Shown one piece after another: positions 8,148-14,924 of a stretch of DNA of 64,000 nucleotides (position 1 is the stretch's first letter; each line of letters starts with the position of its first letter). Under the pieces are notes generated by a model. The model was given only the letters and a program-made list of their open reading frames with translations, had not been told where the DNA came from and did not search any database. A program made the position numbers and the translations under genes. Source of the DNA: Paraplanobispora takensis (GTDB taxonomy: Bacteria > Actinomycetota > Actinomycetes > Streptosporangiales > Streptosporangiaceae); the NCBI RefSeq assembly GCF_016863195.1, contig NZ_BOOK01000057.1, forward strand, positions 1 through 64,000. Reading direction: 5' to 3'.

Positions 8148-9430
8148 GCGCCCCTGTCCCGGCCTCCACTCCGGCACCCTCCCCCGGCCCGGCGGGTATC
8201 CGGCTGGGCCTGGCCGCCAACCTTCCCCAGTTCGTCCTGCTGGTGGCGGTCAACGCCCTGGTCGGCGGCATGCTCGGCCAAGAACGCATCACCCTGCCGC
8301 TGCTGGCCGAGAGCGCCTTCGGCCTGTCGGCCCACACCGCGGCGCTGACCTACATCCTGGCTTTCGGCGCCACCAAGGCGATCACGAACTTCTTCGCCGG
8401 CACGCTCTCGGACGCTTTCGGCCGCAAACCCGTGCTGGTGGCCGGATGGCTGATCGCACTGCCCGTCCCGGCGATGCCGGCCTGGGGCCCGTCCTGGGCC
8501 TGGATCATCGCCGCCAACGTGCTGCTGGGCATCTCCCAGGGGCTGACCTGGTCGACCACCGTCATCATGAAGATCGACCTGGCCGGGCCGGAGCGGCGCG
8601 GCCTGGCCATGGGCCTCAACGAGGCCGCCGGTTACCTCGCGGTCGCCGCCACCGCCCTGGCCACCGGCTATCTGGCCGAGGTCTACGGGCTGCGTCCGGC
8701 GCCGTTCCTACTGGGCGCCGCCTACGCCGCCCTCGGCCTGGGCCTGTCGACCCTGGTCGTACGCGAGACCCGCGGGCACGCCCGGGCCGAGGCCGCCGCC
8801 CGCCCGACAGGAGGCCACCACCACGCCGAGCTGTCCACGCGGCAGATCGTCTGGCGCACCAGCATCAGTGATCGCTCGCTGTCGGCGGCCAGTCAGGCCG
8901 GGATGGTCAACAACCTCAACGACGCCCTGGCCTGGGGCATCTTCCCGGTCATCTTCGCCACCCGCGGCTTGAGCGTCGCGCAGATCGGCGTGCTGGGTGC
9001 GCTGTATCCGGCCATCTGGGGGCTGGGACAGACGGTCACCGGCTGGTGGTCCGACCACGTCGGCCGCAAGCACCTGATCACCACCGGGATGCTCGTCCAG
9101 GCCGCCGCCATCGCGCTGGTGGCGCTGGGCGAGGGTTTCCCGGCGTGGGCGGCGGCGCAGGTGCTGCTCGGCGCCGGAACCGCGCTGGTCTATCCCACTC
9201 TGCTGGCGGTCGTCGGCGATGTCGCCCACCCGGCCTGGCGGGCCCGCGCGGTCGGCGTCTACCGGCTGTGGCGCGACGGCGGCTTCGCCCTCGGCGCACT
9301 GCTGGCCGGGACCGTGGCCGACCTGTGGAGCCTGGAGGCGGCCGTCTGGACGGTCGCCGCGCTGACAGCGGCCTCGGGAGCGGTGGTGGCGGCACGCATG
9401 ACCGAGACCCACCCGGAGAAGATTCGATGA
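8144..9430 (+). CDS. Major facilitator superfamily transporter
   Basis: 428 residues with about 12 hydrophobic segments beginning at VLLVAVNALVGGML. The MFS loop signature is visible as GTLSDAFGRKPVLVAGW between segments 2 and 3 and, in the second half, SDHVGRKHLITTGM. The N-terminal 20 residues are Pro/Ala/Ser-rich. It is linked to the metallo-beta-lactamase/rhodanese gene through three overlapping micro-ORFs, so it is probably translated as part of the same operon. Substrate is unknown; context suggests export or uptake of a sulfur compound or of an inducer of the module. No Shine-Dalgarno sequence is evident at ATG 8144, consistent with coupling. Confidence 0.85.
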   Translation: MSAPVPASTPAPSPGPAGIRLGLAANLPQFVLLVAVNALVGGMLGQERITLPLLAESAFGLSAHTAALTYILAFGATKAITNFFAGTLSDAFGRKPVLVAGWLIALPVPAMPAWGPSWAWIIAANVLLGISQGLTWSTTVIMKIDLAGPERRGLAMGLNEAAGYLAVAATALATGYLAEVYGLRPAPFLLGAAYAALGLGLSTLVVRETRGHARAEAAARPTGGHHHAELSTRQIVWRTSISDRSLSAASQAGMVNNLNDALAWGIFPVIFATRGLSVAQIGVLGALYPAIWGLGQTVTGWWSDHVGRKHLITTGMLVQAAAIALVALGEGFPAWAAAQVLLGAGTALVYPTLLAVVGDVAHPAWRARAVGVYRLWRDGGFALGALLAGTVADLWSLEAAVWTVAALTAASGAVVAARMTETHPEKIR

Positions 9431-9459
9431 GCCGTCCCAGCCTGGCCGACGGCGCGACC

Positions 9460-9976
9460 TCAGCCCAGGACCATTTGGAAGATCTGACCCACCGCCCAGG
9501 CCGCGAGCACCGAGACGAAGCCCAGCACGATCGAGTACAGGCAGCCGCGGCGGGGAGGCCAGCATGATGACGAAGGTGACCGCCCAGGCGGCGGCGACCC
9601 ACCACAGACCGGAGCCGCCCAGAAACGCGAAGGGCCAGTCAGGCAGGATGCCGTTGCCCACGACCTGCCCATACGCGGGGCTTCGCACCACGGACGGCCG
9701 GACGGACTCGCGGCGCGCATCGGCCCGCAGCCGCACCGCCGTGTACGCCCCCTCGGCATCGGCGATTCGGCCCCTGACCTCGTGCCAGATCAGCGGTGAC
9801 TCCGACCACACCAGGGACGCCAGTTCACCGGTGTGATCGGCTATCCGATAGCTGACCCGGTCGACCTCACCGGCCGCCAGCGCACTGCGGAACCAGACCT
9901 GGGACGAGGCTGGGAAACGGTGCTGGCGAACGGCTTGTGGATCACTGAACGGTCCGGGCGGCGACGCCCCCGCCAT
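9460..9976 (-). pseudogene. Frameshifted small membrane protein
   Basis: From ATG 9976 (or GTG 9991) the protein reads ...VSYRIADHTGELASL...VRLRADARRESVRP..., a soluble stretch, then a membrane segment GLWWVAAAWAVTFVIML. Around 9547-9556, inside a GC run, the sense continues only in another frame, giving CLYSIVLGFVSVLAAWAVGQ and a stop at 9460. One base too many in the run breaks the gene, or this is a sequencing error. The layout (conserved ectodomain-like part plus two hydrophobic helices) matches the intact upstream gene at 10007-10474, so the pair probably arose by duplication. Function unknown. Confidence 0.55.
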
Positions 9977-10006
9977 GCGCCGATGCGGCACGCGGCTGCG
10001 GAGCCG

Positions 10007-10474
10007 TCACGTATTGGACGCGATCATGCCGGCGACCACGCCCGCCACTCCTGCCGCGGCCACCGTACCGGCGGCGGACATGAACGGCCACCACCTGTCC
10101 AGCGAGGAGAAGAACACCAGGCCCATCAGCGTCGCACCCAGCAGAATCAGACCGAAGAACGCGGTCGTCAGCGGGGCCAGCACACCCTTGACCCCCCGCA
10201 GCCCGGCCTCGTCCCGCTCCGGAGTGATCCGGGCGTCGTAGACGTCGCCGGGATCGGCCCGTCCGTGGGCACGGACCCGCACCGTCTCACCGGTGGTGTC
10301 GTAGACGAAGTCCCCCTCGCAGTACCGCCGGCTCTTCGAGCTGTTGGCGTACTTGCGATACTCGCACTCCAGGACGGTCACGGTTCCGGTCGCGGCGCTC
10401 TCGTCGAGCGCCAGCCGGACGGCGGGGGCGAGCGGCTTTCTGCGGGCTGTCCGGGTACGGCGCGAGCGGCTCAT
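10007..10474 (-). CDS. Small membrane protein of unknown function
   Basis: 155 residues: a basic N-terminus (SRSRRTRTARRK), a middle part with three aromatic/cysteine-containing strands (VLECEYRKY, RYCEGDFVYD, VRVRAHGRADPGDVYDARI) and two C-terminal membrane helices (LTTAFFGLILLGATLMGLVFF and MSAAGTVAAAGVAGVVAGMI). The organisation resembles DUF3592-type membrane proteins. ATG 10474 has AGGA upstream. The frameshifted gene immediately downstream looks related. It is divergent from the ECF sigma gene. No specific function can be given. Confidence 0.65.
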   Translation of the reverse strand: MSRSRRTRTARRKPLAPAVRLALDESAATGTVTVLECEYRKYANSSKSRRYCEGDFVYDTTGETVRVRAHGRADPGDVYDARITPERDEAGLRGVKGVLAPLTTAFFGLILLGATLMGLVFFSSLDRWWPFMSAAGTVAAAGVAGVVAGMIASNT

Positions 10475-10649
10475 GGGCGCATCCTGGACTGGAGCGCTTG
10501 GAAGACATTTGCGGATCACTGGTGAGTCGACAGGGCTGACCGCGCTTCTCAGCTGCCGGTACGCGGGACGCGTCATCGGTATGTGACCAATGCCCGCCCA
10601 GTTCCGTCTCCTGTGATGTGATAAATCCACCCTTGTCCCGGAGGCGACC

Positions 10650-11114
10650 ATCGGCACCCGGATCGAGCGGCTCTACCGGGAGCATTGGCCCTTGGTCTGC
10701 GGCTATCTCCTGCGCCGTACCCGCGACCCCCACCTCGCAGAGGATCTCGCCCAGGAGACCTTCGTCAAGGCCACCCGGGCCATGCTCGGCTGGCGCGGGG
10801 AATCACCGGCCTCGTGGCTCCTCAGCATCGCGCGCAACGTGCTCGTGGACCACCTGCGGCGCAGCCGTACCGAACTGCCGCTGCCCAGTCCCGAAGAGCT
10901 GGGCGCGCCGGAACTGGCCATCGACGCCGTCGCGGTCCACGACGTGCTCGGGCGGTTGCCCGAACAGCAGCGACGGCTGCTCGTCCTCGTCTACTTCGAG
11001 GGGTTTTCCCTGGTGGAGGTGGCCGCGATGACCGGCCGGTCCACCGCGTCAGTCAAAACCGCGCTCTGGCGCGCCCGCGCCGCCTTCGCCGAGATGTACG
11101 GAGCCCTGCGATGA
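10650..11114 (+). CDS. ECF RNA polymerase sigma factor with an apparent ATC start
   Basis: 154 residues. Region 2 begins IERLYREHWPLVCGYLLRR and continues DPHLAEDLAQETFVKATRAM; region 4 has LPEQQRRLLVLVYFEGFSLVEVAAM and RSTASVKTALWRARAAF. No ATG, GTG or TTG exists in frame between the stop at 10614 and the middle of region 2; the first TTG (10692) would remove the first helix. GGAGG at 10640-10644 is perfectly spaced from ATC 10650, so ATC is taken as start. The stop overlaps the next gene (ATGA, 11111-11114), whose product is the presumed membrane regulator. Family: SigM/SigV-like ECF factors responding to envelope stress (inference). Confidence 0.78.
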   Translation: MGTRIERLYREHWPLVCGYLLRRTRDPHLAEDLAQETFVKATRAMLGWRGESPASWLLSIARNVLVDHLRRSRTELPLPSPEELGAPELAIDAVAVHDVLGRLPEQQRRLLVLVYFEGFSLVEVAAMTGRSTASVKTALWRARAAFAEMYGALR

Positions 11115-12055
11115 GCGAATCGACCGACCCCGGCACACCCGGCTTCGAGATCCCCGACTTCGATCCGAAGAGGACGCGCAGAGCCGTACGGACGGGCGTC
11201 ATGCGCACCGCGTCGACGGTGCTGGCCGCGTTGCTGGTGATGTGCCTGCTGGCGACGGCAGGGTCGGCATGGATCCAGCGGCGCGGCGACCGGGAGCAGC
11301 GCATGTCCGACGTGCTGGGCACCGCGCTGCAGGTCGCCAACCCCGGCTACCGGATCCGGCTCGGCGAGACCAGCGTCACCCCTTTGTCGCTGTCCCTGGA
11401 GGTGGGCATCAGCCCGCTGCGTGCCTCGGGCGGCTTCGCCGCCGGGACCGCCTTCGCCGACACCAGGGACGAGATCACCCAGGACTTCTTCGGCCGGGTA
11501 CGGCAGCCGCCGCTCGGTCACGGCACCGACACCTCACTGACCTATGCCCTCTACAACATCGGGACGGGCAACGACCCCAAGGACCGGATGCGAAAGGTGC
11601 TGGCCCGCCTGCCCGAGACGATGAGAGCCCTGGCGGTCGTCGAGTTCGCCAAGCCGATGACCAGTGCGGAACTCGTCGCCTTCGCCCGGCAGTACGAGGA
11701 GTGCCCGGAAACCGTGGTCTACGAGAAGCGGCCACGGGCCACCCCGATCACCTGGGAGATGACCAGGACACCCGGTCCCGTGGATCTGCCCGAAGGGGGG
11801 ATGTGCAGCGACGCGCCCCCGCAGACCCTCAAGGGCCTGCGGGGCTGGGTGGAGATGTTGCGCGATTACGATGAGCGCAACCTCCGGCAGTTCGGGCTGG
11901 ACCTTGCCCGCCTGCGCAAGGCGGCGGCCGAGGGCGAGGCCTACGCCTACGTCAACGAGCTGTCCCCGATCGGGCGCCTACGGAAGATCATCGAGGATCC
12001 CCGGGTCGCGACGGTCCGGGTGGCCGACGTCGCCTTCGACCTGCAAGCGCCCTAG
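11111..12055 (+). CDS. Membrane-anchored sigma-factor regulator (anti-sigma factor)
   Basis: 314 residues: cytoplasmic N-terminus (about 1-35, IPDFDPKRTRRAV), one membrane helix (VLAALLVMCLLATAGSAW, about 38-56) and a large extracytoplasmic part. The stretch MRALAVVEFAKPMTSAELVAFA resembles the C-terminal domain of the sigma-factor-regulator family found beside Bacillus and actinomycete ECF genes. It is translationally coupled to the ECF sigma gene by an ATGA overlap, which is the strongest evidence for an anti-sigma role. It lacks the HxxxCxxC zinc motif of ZAS-type anti-sigma factors. Confidence 0.75.
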   Translation: MSESTDPGTPGFEIPDFDPKRTRRAVRTGVMRTASTVLAALLVMCLLATAGSAWIQRRGDREQRMSDVLGTALQVANPGYRIRLGETSVTPLSLSLEVGISPLRASGGFAAGTAFADTRDEITQDFFGRVRQPPLGHGTDTSLTYALYNIGTGNDPKDRMRKVLARLPETMRALAVVEFAKPMTSAELVAFARQYEECPETVVYEKRPRATPITWEMTRTPGPVDLPEGGMCSDAPPQTLKGLRGWVEMLRDYDERNLRQFGLDLARLRKAAAEGEAYAYVNELSPIGRLRKIIEDPRVATVRVADVAFDLQAP

Positions 12056-12210
12056 CAGCCGGGCAGTAGGGGGCAGGCGGCGGGCGGCCGCAGGGGCGCT
12101 GCTCGCCGCTGCCGGTCCTCGTTCCGTTGCGGTGAAACGCCCGCTCAGCGGCACCGCAGGAAATCGTGAATTTATCGATCTTATGCGCTATTTCTGCGCT
12201 ATTTCAGATC

Positions 12211-12627
12211 ATGCTCCAGGATCCGGATTATCTGCCCCCCGGAGATCGACACCGGCAAACCCAGCATCGCCCGGGTGTACGACGCGTTCCTGGGCGGCAA
12301 GGACAACTTCGCGGTGGAGGCGACGAGGAGGACCCTGAGGGCCTGGTGAACGCCTACAGGGCCAGGCTGGCCCCGGGCAGCTATCTCCAGCTGACCCACT
12401 TCTGCTCCTGCGCCCCGGAGGTACGGGACCTGGAAGGAGTCCTGCTGGCGATGCTGGGCACCGGACGGGCCCGGGACCTTCCCGAGATCGTGGGGTTCTT
12501 CGACGGCCTGGAACCGGTCGAGCCGGGAGTGGTGCACCTGCCCGAGTGGAAGCCCGACCGGGAGGTCGCCTGCCCGCTGGGCCTGGGCGGCATCTGCATC
12601 GCCGGCGGGATGGGGCGCAAGCCCTGA
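12211..12627 (+). pseudogene. Broken DUF574 SAM-dependent methyltransferase
   Basis: DUF574 methyltransferases begin with PPEIDTxKPSIARVYDAFLGGKDNFAV; that text is present at about 12236-12318 but one frame off from ATG 12211, the slip lying in a run of six C (12235-12240). The N-terminal frame then ends at a TGA near 12337. The C-terminal part (LVNAYRARLAPGSYLQLTHF, FFDGLEPVEPGVVHLPEW) resumes in the ATG frame. About 150 residues between the two parts, including most of the SAM-binding fold, are missing. The gene is therefore dead by an internal deletion plus frameshift. Confidence 0.75.
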
Positions 12628-12694
12628 GAGCGGGGCCGGGCGCCGCGCCGTACCGCGCGGGCATCGTACCCCCGCCGCTTCGACGTCCCCGGTC

Positions 12695-12732
12695 AGGCCG
12701 CCCGGGCCGGTGCCCACCGGCCCGGGCGGCCT
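12695..12732. terminator. Strong bidirectional hairpin terminator
   Basis: A perfect 18-bp inverted repeat (12695-12712 with 12715-12732) with a 2-nt centre lies between the end of the DUF574 remnant (+) and the end of the VOC gene (-), where a bidirectional terminator is expected. No T tract. Confidence 0.7.
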
Positions 12733-12791
12733 TGACGATGTGCGTGCCGCGATCGTCGAAGCGGCGGCCGCCGGAGTCTTCGCGGCCCCGC

Positions 12792-13202
12792 TCAGGTGAG
12801 CTGGTTGATGCGGATGAGGTTGCCGGCCGGGTCGCGGAAGGCGCAGTCACGCACTCCGTAGTCCTGGTCGATGGGCTCCTGGACCACGTCGGCGCCGGCG
12901 GCCTCCAGGCGCTTGAAGAGGCCGTCGAGGTCGTCGGTGGCCAAGGTGATCCCGGTGTAGGTGCCCTTGGCGATCAGCTCCAGGATGGTGCGGCGCTCCT
13001 CCTCGGTGATGCCGGGGTCGGCGGCCGGCGGGTGCAGCACGATGGAGGTTCCGGGCTGCCCGACCGGCCCGACGGTGATCCAGCGCATGTCCTCGTAGCC
13101 GACGTCCTTGCGGATCTCGAATCCGAGGATGTCGCGGTAGAAGGCCAGAGCGGCCTCGGGGTCGGTGTGCGGGAGGAAGGCGTAGTGAATGGTGATGTCC
13201 AT
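12792..13202 (-). CDS. VOC family (glyoxalase/bleomycin-resistance-like) protein
   Basis: 136 residues covering one full pair of beta-alpha-beta-beta-beta modules: YAFLPHTDPEAALAFYRDILGFEIRKDVG at the start and CAFRDPAGNLIRINQ at the end. Proteins of this type bind a metal or small ligand and may act as isomerases, dioxygenases or drug-binding proteins; the substrate cannot be predicted. ATG 13202 has GAGGGG upstream. It is 20 bp downstream of an AraC-type gene on the same strand, so the pair is probably one operon with the regulator first. Confidence 0.85.
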   Translation of the reverse strand: MDITIHYAFLPHTDPEAALAFYRDILGFEIRKDVGYEDMRWITVGPVGQPGTSIVLHPPAADPGITEEERRTILELIAKGTYTGITLATDDLDGLFKRLEAAGADVVQEPIDQDYGVRDCAFRDPAGNLIRINQLT

Positions 13203-13222
13203 GCCCCTCACGCTAGGCGCGG

Positions 13223-13669
13223 CTACGTCGGGGACGCTTCTTGATTCCTGACCGGTCTGGTCACCTGTTTGGCCAGGCACGGCGGGATGCCCGCCGCCGC
13301 CTGCCAGTGGTCGCGGCGGTAGACGCTCGGCGGCACGCCGACCAGCTCGGTGAATCTCGTGCTGAACGTCCCCAGTGAGGAGGAGCCCACCGCGAAGCAG
13401 ACCTCGGTGACGCTGAGGTCCCCGCGGCGCAGCAGCGTCATCGCCCGTTCGATCCGCCGGGTCATCAGATAGGAGTACGGCGACTCGCCGTAGACGCGGC
13501 GGAACTCCCTGCTCAGATGCCCGACCGACATGTGCGCCCCGCGGGCCAGCGCCTCGACGTTCAACGGCTTGGCGTACTCGCGGTCGATCCGGTCACGGAC
13601 GCGGCGGATGGCGGCGAGGTCGCGCAACCGCCGCTCCTGCGCGCGCATGCCGGACATGGACGCCATCAT
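13223..13669 (-). CDS. AraC-family transcriptional regulator
   Basis: 148 residues made almost only of the two helix-turn-helix motifs of the AraC DNA-binding domain: MSVGHLSREFRRVYGESPYSYLMTRRI and VTEVCFAVGSSSLGTFSTRFTELVGVPPSVYRR. There is no ligand-binding domain. The first ATG is at 13669, with another at 13648. Stand-alone AraC domains followed by a VOC gene are a common actinomycete pair; the VOC partner starts 20 bp downstream. Confidence 0.88.
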   Translation of the reverse strand: MMASMSGMRAQERRLRDLAAIRRVRDRIDREYAKPLNVEALARGAHMSVGHLSREFRRVYGESPYSYLMTRRIERAMTLLRRGDLSVTEVCFAVGSSSLGTFSTRFTELVGVPPSVYRRDHWQAAAGIPPCLAKQVTRPVRNQEASPT

Positions 13670-13753
13670 CCCACGCCGCGCCGCCGTACCCCGCGCTCAC
13701 GCCGGTGACGGCCTGACATGCCTTTTGCGATGCTCTGGGCTATGGTCGGCCCT

Positions 13754-14128
13754 ATGACGGGACCGTGGAGAACACCACGAGGGTCCATCGCGTTCGCCGG
13801 CGTGATGGGCCTGGTCCTGCTGTCCCTGGTGCTGGCCGGCGCTCCGGTCATGGTGGGCGGCGGGTCGGCCGTCGCCCAGGGTCCGGCCTCCGGTCCGGCG
13901 TGGAGCCTGGGCGGATGGGACATCGACCTGTCCAGCCTGCCGCCGCAGGCGGGCGGCGCCCGAGAGCACCACGTGCTGTCGCTGTGGCCGCCGATGCGCG
14001 GCGAACGCCATGGCGAGCTCGCGCATCTGGCGCTGCTGCCGTCGCCGGGCCCGGACGCGGACATGCTCCGCGATCCGCAACAGCTGGCGCACCGCATCGC
14101 GGGTTCGCGCAGCCCTCCGCTGATCTGA
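13754..14128 (+). CDS. Predicted exported protein of unknown function
   Basis: 124 residues. The N-terminus has a signal-peptide-like segment: basic start (PWRTPRG), hydrophobic core FAGVMGLVLLSLVLAGAPVMV, and small residues near AVAQ for cleavage. The rest is Pro/Leu/His-rich with no recognised domain. Third-position GC is high throughout, supporting real coding. The start is ambiguous (ATG 13718, 13742 or 13754); 13754 gives the best signal peptide. Divergent from the AraC gene. I do not recognise the family. Confidence 0.55.
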   Translation: MTGPWRTPRGSIAFAGVMGLVLLSLVLAGAPVMVGGGSAVAQGPASGPAWSLGGWDIDLSSLPPQAGGAREHHVLSLWPPMRGERHGELAHLALLPSPGPDADMLRDPQQLAHRIAGSRSPPLI

Positions 14129-14517
14129 CCGACGCCTTCCCGGCCGGGCTCCGCGGCCACGCGCGCCGCGGACACCGGCAACGCCCTCCCGCGTCCGGGG
14201 CTTCCCGGCGCCGGCCGGTGCGTGCCGTTGTGCCCGAAGACCTCTCCCGGCCGTTCCCTTCGCAGGAAAGCGGCGGAGCCGTATCCGTCCTGGCCGCCTC
14301 CGTTCAGGCCGCCTCCGTTCAGACCGCCTCCGTTCAGGCCGCCCTGTCCGGGTCGCCTGCTGCCGCCCTGCGCCGCCCTCCCCTTCGGTGACAGCCGGGG
14401 CCGGTCATCGCCATGGCCGTCGCCAGGCCGGTTCACGCCCGTCCGCGGCCTGATGCGCCCGTGCCCGCAGCCGGCCCCTCCCCCTCCCCGTCACCCGCCC
14501 TCCGCAGAAAGGACCAC
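14129..14517. other. Intergenic region with no recognised gene
   Basis: Apart from the 15-bp tandem repeat at 14293-14340 nothing is evident. Long open frames on both strands here read as low-complexity Arg/Pro/Gly and are treated as artefacts of high GC. Confidence 0.5.
14293..14340. repeat. 15-bp tandem repeat, three copies
   Basis: GCCGCCTCCGTTCAG occurs at 14293-14307 and 14308-14322, and with one change at 14323-14337, followed by the first bases of a fourth unit. It is not inside a confident gene. Confidence 0.8.
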
Positions 14518-14865
14518 ATGACCATGACCGATCCCCACGCGAGCACCCACCTCAGCAGCGTGCAGCTGCAGTCGCTGCGCCAGGACCTGCAGGAGCAACT
14601 GGATCAGCGCCGGCGGCAGCTGCACGACCTGCGGGAACAGGAGCAGGACGGCAGCGGCGCCGACGGCACCTGGCAGGAGCTGGTCCTCTCGCTCACCACC
14701 GCCGAGCGCGCCGTCGCCGAACTGTCCCAGGCCTTCGACAGGCTGGCGGCCGGCACCTACGGCCGTTGCACCCACTGTCGGACGGCCATCCCGTTCGAAC
14801 GGCTCAAGGTCCGGCCGCTGGCGCGTACCTGCATCGACTGCCAGCGGCGGCGCGAGGCCGCCTGA
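14518..14865 (+). CDS. DksA/TraR-type C4 zinc-finger protein
   Basis: 115 residues: an N-terminal helical hairpin (about 12-75, rich in Gln, Arg, Glu, Leu) and a C-terminal zinc finger with CTHC...CIDC (about 84-110), including YGRCTHC and RTCIDCQ typical of DksA/TraR proteins. Such proteins can insert a coiled coil into the RNA polymerase secondary channel; in actinomycetes many are uncharacterised. The acidic tip residues of E. coli DksA are not clearly present. ATG 14518 follows AAAGGA. A strong terminator follows at 14873. Confidence 0.85.
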   Translation: MTMTDPHASTHLSSVQLQSLRQDLQEQLDQRRRQLHDLREQEQDGSGADGTWQELVLSLTTAERAVAELSQAFDRLAAGTYGRCTHCRTAIPFERLKVRPLARTCIDCQRRREAA

Positions 14866-14872
14866 CACCGCG

Positions 14873-14905
14873 GAGGGGAGGGCGGGGCCGCCCCGCCCTC
14901 CCCTC
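14873..14905 (+). terminator. Perfect 15-bp hairpin terminator
   Basis: 14873-14887 pairs exactly with 14891-14905 around a 3-nt loop, beginning eight bases after the stop of the zinc-finger gene. It separates this gene from the PucR gene starting at 14925. Confidence 0.8.
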
Positions 14906-14924
14906 AGACGACCCGGAGCCAATC

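Larger units (their letters stand above)
7970..8200 (+). repeat. Degenerate tandem repeat of a gene-start module
   Basis: The string GTACGGCATGAGCG recurs at about 8025-8038, 8075-8088 and 8137-8150, and a variant (GTACGGCGTGAGCA) at the preceding stop codon. Spacing is 50-62 bp, always a multiple that preserves the stop-start overlap. CCGGCGGGTATCCGGC also recurs within the third copy and the permease start. Confidence 0.7.

Noticed and set aside
13666-14436. Minus-strand frame with GGLNG repeats over 14293-14340
   Set aside because: The repeat is real, but the frame overlaps the exported-protein gene, has no start signal and no recognisable domain.
14471-14517. N-terminal extension of the DksA-type protein from 14413
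   Set aside because: Extension is Pro/Ser/Ala low complexity; AAAGGA before ATG 14518 gives a better start and normal family length.
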